64,000 nt of DNA, taken from NCBI GenBank assembly GCA_016778305.1, contig JADHPT010000002.1:158610-222609 (forward strand), in the 5' to 3' direction. Origin of the DNA: Candidatus Poseidonia sp. Lineage in GTDB: Archaea > Thermoplasmatota > Poseidoniia > Poseidoniales > Poseidoniaceae. This document shows positions 63,101 to 64,000 of the stretch, piece by piece. Numbering within the stretch: position 1 is the stretch's first letter; each line of letters starts with the position of its first letter. Made by a program: the position numbers and the translations under genes. The notes under the pieces are model-generated. The model did no database searches and was not told the origin of the DNA. It worked only from the letters and a program-made list of their open reading frames with translations.

Positions 63101-63518
63101 TATCCACAAGGCTGGAAGTCCAAGCCCCAGACGGGCGATGAACCGCTGTTCGAACTGGCCCTTCTTCTGTGCTCCAACAGTAGTGCTCCCTGTCGTGACG
63201 TGTTAATTTGAGGTCCGGAGTGCCGTGGTTTTCGATCGTTGAATTGTTCAACTCTTGGCTGTGCCAATAATCGAACATTGATTCCTCTTTGACGACTGCA
63301 TTTACCATTCCATCAAAGGTAAGGGTCGTGCCCGCAAAGTCGTGACCGTAGCCAGATGTTGCGGTATACATGCTGCTTTTTTGCGGTGTGTTATCCGCTT
63401 CTTCAAGCAAGGATATTTCTGTGGGAAGGGCCAACATTGGTGACCATGAGGCGAGAAGAAACGTGAGGACGACAAGGACGCTCTTTGCAAGTGTTTTTCG
63501 AGAAAAGGCGTCCGACAT
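57198..63518 (-). CDS. Giant surface protein: beta-propeller, calcium repeats, one membrane helix, cytoplasmic tail
   Basis: 2106 residues from ATG at 63518 (MSDAFSRKTLAKSVLVV). A signal peptide is followed by beta-rich sequence. FG-GAP repeats lie at about residues 350-750, with seven calcium-type turns recognised (for example ADLNSDGFDDLII, DFNHDGIQDLAVG, DMNGDGREELIIS, DINEDGYGDVYIS, DLNGDGLGEMIF), which is the blade number of an integrin-alpha propeller. After more beta sequence come many thrombospondin-3-like repeats (about 1195-1890; DSDGDGVINDLDTLCPTTPAG and others). One helix (MIILGVSGLSLVIVGLIIARML) follows near 1920, then an acidic-basic tail and a helical end (ESAVEWVVGAISEGEDERSV). 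It probably binds surfaces, polymers or other cells. Confidence 0.85.
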   Translation of the reverse strand: MSDAFSRKTLAKSVLVVLTFLLASWSPMLALPTEISLLEEADNTPQKSSMYTATSGYGHDFAGTTLTFDGMVNAVVKEESMFDYWHSQELNNSTIENHGTPDLKLTRHDREHYCWSTEEGPVRTAVHRPSGAWTSSLVDTVASSNSSTLVDCAIGITANELPRVLYADGPDLKMGRYARESATYYDGPRWHTRTIMENVNATHLALDITSEGLEWGLMRTDSGALHQVNFSGAYWTSYLLDRGPVGEDFELEIDDQGVIHILYTRSSLGEVILLRIDGTEHDLRILATDNTIVDGVGMDLDDQNIEQVATMTQSGNAFSINLIRSLAGQDSGRVNPTPTQIVTGQDDVSEGAIKVADLNSDGFDDLIIATPQASLLTYVENGRVDIYYGSSSGVADIPDMILAGESNGSHFGTGLDTGDFNHDGIQDLAVGLPGWNPTNDSNLTHGQVHVYLGNSTGISAMPWWSVSGSNGERLGSYLAALVHDGQADMLAASANGHVFDSGTSTIYGKVNVYDGGEFSLSSQRNLTASKNGNMFGRSIEGCDMNGDGREELIISNVGTYTTTPDYSSVEYFSGMATGYNGTPDHTLETNKQGRLFGHTVACVGDVQGDGFADHIITEPFNGTETFGGGKLWMYNGGDSGYQNGPNWTLVPSVLNSRIGEAIVSAGDINEDGYGDVYISSLNGDESGKVEIYLGSASGLQSEAQLLAQGTSNQKIGQGMAAMGDLNGDGLGEMIFSSRNSQQGANYGLEYHILSERDWESLSFVYTGTAQGLDLATAHRGETSIVFTYTDNTGMHLEKLEHMKDQTPSGQWVHQSLTEDANVNTTFIFKARSTGQPIIITQDENAINLHTTRSMTAVQQNIASTGTVGQYLGSTIDQYGKQAVAYTTGAGQQIFYSAYDETNGWTSEMVRNSVTLGGNISVQVNSTDVPHLIYRHGDTNQLALATRDSSWTLSTLGEEGEALSSQHPTMLVANDDLVVALVTQDDGVSESNLSLWTYDGVSLSKSTIANGTDSDVQIDMAQLTNGSILVAVLTDDGTLSVYEQWPGDDNWSQHTITQPSGIAGEFRLDLEGGASPILAVRGNAVSSLMAMNNTGHWVAIQERPAAAVHGAWDVLHTGTHLLMLTSDPITQHLIVNTAELNGVHSGFAPWMSVQFGDVVVSEELNAMIDANGTVHMAYWDTVNDDVMILRLYEDQDRDLVFDLMDAMPAVGDQWMNTDGDNHGDNPLGPLPDACPTTNGPSSYIIFGCEDYDADGYKDSIDGCDDVGGTSWIDRYGCGDLDQDGWSDNDATYYDGDQFKGNWKQALDTDGDGFGDNHGVDCCQTPLDPNANSGDLFPYLASQYADFDGDGYGDNDTDMFNGDFCPWDYGVSWRDRNGCLDSDSDGSSDPSDEGSIFEWNITHGADVWPFDSTQWVDSDGDGYGDNDSENATNPDHFKFYPAAANDTDGDGFPDNWTALYNGSNGMGLKLDGCSDIWGNSTRPVVGCLDSDGDGYTNIYSYDLNTSSGLRENQQGDAFPDLDSQWSDTDGDGFGDQLAGVEGDECPNEAGVFNGTNGIGCRIIDVADSDGDGVINDLDTLCPTTPAGEPVNADGCAQSELDDDNDGVTNNLDLCASTPTGISVDAEGCSLEQRTSDTDGDGVNDPEDNCPATPSGETVDTKGCAESQRDSDGDGLSDLDDACDDTPAGFPILDNGCTDESALDTDLDGDGFSGMYTYDVDPTTGLHTNQTGDAFPSDPTQWYDSDGDGYGDNPSPAFNADDCPNEAGTSFKDFLGCYDDGDGWRDEDEPASTRDDPTQWRDTDFDGFGDNWGEASWNATREAYYERLNLNDPGQFIDGAENSDRCPNTPFGLSNSVDEFGCHISERDTDGDGVLDDSDNCVDQPKGVDGYDDGCPYVPQSGDGDDDLFGLDAGALMIILGVSGLSLVIVGLIIARMLREDDDDEDDDDYFYDDDEEDEERVLDVLDRKGVSPMASRPRQASQPSAKPAQKAAPRTPPGRQKSSGPPGRQPPAREPPSRKAPPAQKVAKKKSVPSEDASSKKVRKARIQVDLNIFEDWQEDDRESAVEWVVGAISEGEDERSVLMQLQETGWSAEQSRAICNLAKNRSA

Positions 63519-63568
63519 AACCAATACACACACGCCGACCTAGAAAACCATTGTTCAAAAAAAAGCCT

Positions 63569-63585
63569 GACCCCCTATGGGGGTC
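63569..63585. other. GC-rich hairpin and A/T run in the giant-gene/TPK divergent gap
   Basis: GACCCCC (63569-63575), TAT, GGGGGTC (63579-63585), a perfect 7-pair stem. On the minus strand it is followed by AGGC and a run of eight T (63557-63564), the shape of an intrinsic terminator or attenuator. It lies 51 bases upstream of the giant gene start (63518) and 62 bases upstream of ATG 63647 on the plus strand. It cannot terminate a gene here, because both flanking genes start from this gap. A leader element or a promoter insulator is possible. Confidence 0.4.
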
Positions 63586-63646
63586 AATCTCAACCTCCAA
63601 GGAGATGAACCGCTGAATTGAGAAAGGGGCTCTGCATGGGTAGTTC

Positions 63647-64000
63647 ATGGCTGGTGACAGATGGTTGGTCGTAACCAACGGAACCTGGCCAGACCGTGAA
63701 CGCATGAAGGGACTTGTTGGAGCATCACGTCATCTGATTGTGTGTGACGGTGCGTTGAACCGGTGGACTGATGACCTGAAAGTACCAACCATTGTGATCG
63801 GTGACTTTGATTCAGTAGATTCCTCTTTACTTACTGCATGGGAAAGCAAGGGGGCTCAGTTATTGAACGTTGAAGACCAAGACACCAACGACTTGCACAA
63901 AGCACTGGCCCACATCAAATCCATCGGTGCTGGTTCGAGTCTTGTTGTGGGGGCAACAGGGGGAGATCCTGCTCATGAACTCGCCAACCTCTTGACCTGC
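63647..64000 (+). CDS. Thiamine pyrophosphokinase-like protein, N-terminal part (cut by window edge)
   Basis: 118 codons are open from ATG 63647 (MAGDRWLVVTNGTWPDRERM) to the window end. Recognised TPK motifs: LIVCDGALNRW, then VPTIVIGDFDSVD with the metal-binding Asp residues, and QDTNDLHKALAHIKSIGAGS (the TDxxKA helix). It would transfer pyrophosphate from ATP to thiamine. The family also includes enzymes that pyrophosphorylate pterins in archaea, so the substrate is not certain. No stop is seen within the window. Divergent from the giant surface gene. Confidence 0.8.
   Translation, partial: MAGDRWLVVTNGTWPDRERMKGLVGASRHLIVCDGALNRWTDDLKVPTIVIGDFDSVDSSLLTAWESKGAQLLNVEDQDTNDLHKALAHIKSIGAGSSLVVGATGGDPAHELANLLTC

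Overview
The window looks like a chromosomal segment of a planktonic marine euryarchaeon of the Poseidoniales / Marine Group II type (Candidatus Poseidoniia, Thermoplasmatota). This is inferred from gene content, not from a marker tree. Archaeal signs are an archaeal-type FAD synthetase (RibL), TATA-like boxes about 25-35 bases upstream of several starts, very short 5' leaders, and large secreted proteins rich in Asp-rich calcium-binding repeats with one C-terminal membrane anchor. Mixed with these are bacterial-looking genes: oligoribonuclease, RNase PH, riboflavin synthase alpha chain, GpsA, AqpZ-like aquaporin and a fused 2-oxoacid dehydrogenase E1. This mixture is typical of that group. 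Coding density is very high, and no stretch over 300 bases lacks a gene. No rRNA, CRISPR array, transposase or integrase was seen.

Region by region. 1-8350 (minus strand): a molybdenum hydroxylase operon (2Fe-2S, molybdopterin and FAD subunits) whose FAD subunit carries the extra cysteine loop of 4-hydroxybenzoyl-CoA reductases. It runs with almost no gaps into a secreted protein gene, then a DUF4350-like membrane protein, a MoxR ATPase and the first codons of a probable DUF58 protein. 8400-16400: secreted or membrane proteins (calcium-repeat protein, thioredoxin-like lipoprotein, subtilisin-like protease, a very large polytopic membrane protein). 16400-18510: Orn, then XdhC and a MocA-like transferase, which mature molybdenum cofactor for enzymes like the first operon. 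18500-29160: acyl-CoA dehydrogenase, cation exchanger, aquaporin, fused E1, a degenerate receiver protein, a MoeB-rhodanese fusion, thioredoxin reductase and a polyprenol-kinase-like membrane protein. 29160-31900: an AT-rich patch with a broken fascin-like fragment and two membrane protein genes, probably acquired. 31900-34140: a riboflavin/FAD cluster. 34270-36800: endonuclease IV-like protein, GpsA and a small protein.

36795-39480 encodes a PhnCDE-like ABC transporter whose promoter TATA box lies between two DtxR/IdeR-like palindromes, which suggests metal-dependent control. Then come tRNA-Gln, a Nudix/metallo-beta-lactamase fusion, an MDR oxidoreductase, an RqcH/NFACT protein, an RGG-tailed DEAD-box helicase, thiolase, RNase PH and tRNA-Phe. 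48600-55630 holds a membrane protein with a promoter palindrome, a MogA-like enzyme, dihydroorotase, an M32 carboxypeptidase and an M29-like aminopeptidase. 55631-63518 holds a cytoplasmic EF-hand/zinc-ribbon protein beside a 2106-residue surface protein that combines an integrin-alpha-like propeller, calcium repeats, one membrane helix and a cytoplasmic tail. The window ends inside a thiamine pyrophosphokinase-like gene.

Main links between genes: (i) the molybdenum hydroxylase, XdhC, MocA and MogA form a cofactor-plus-enzyme set; (ii) the flavin genes supply the many flavoproteins here; (iii) secreted protease, peptidases, calcium-rich surface proteins and transporters fit a heterotroph living on protein and particles.
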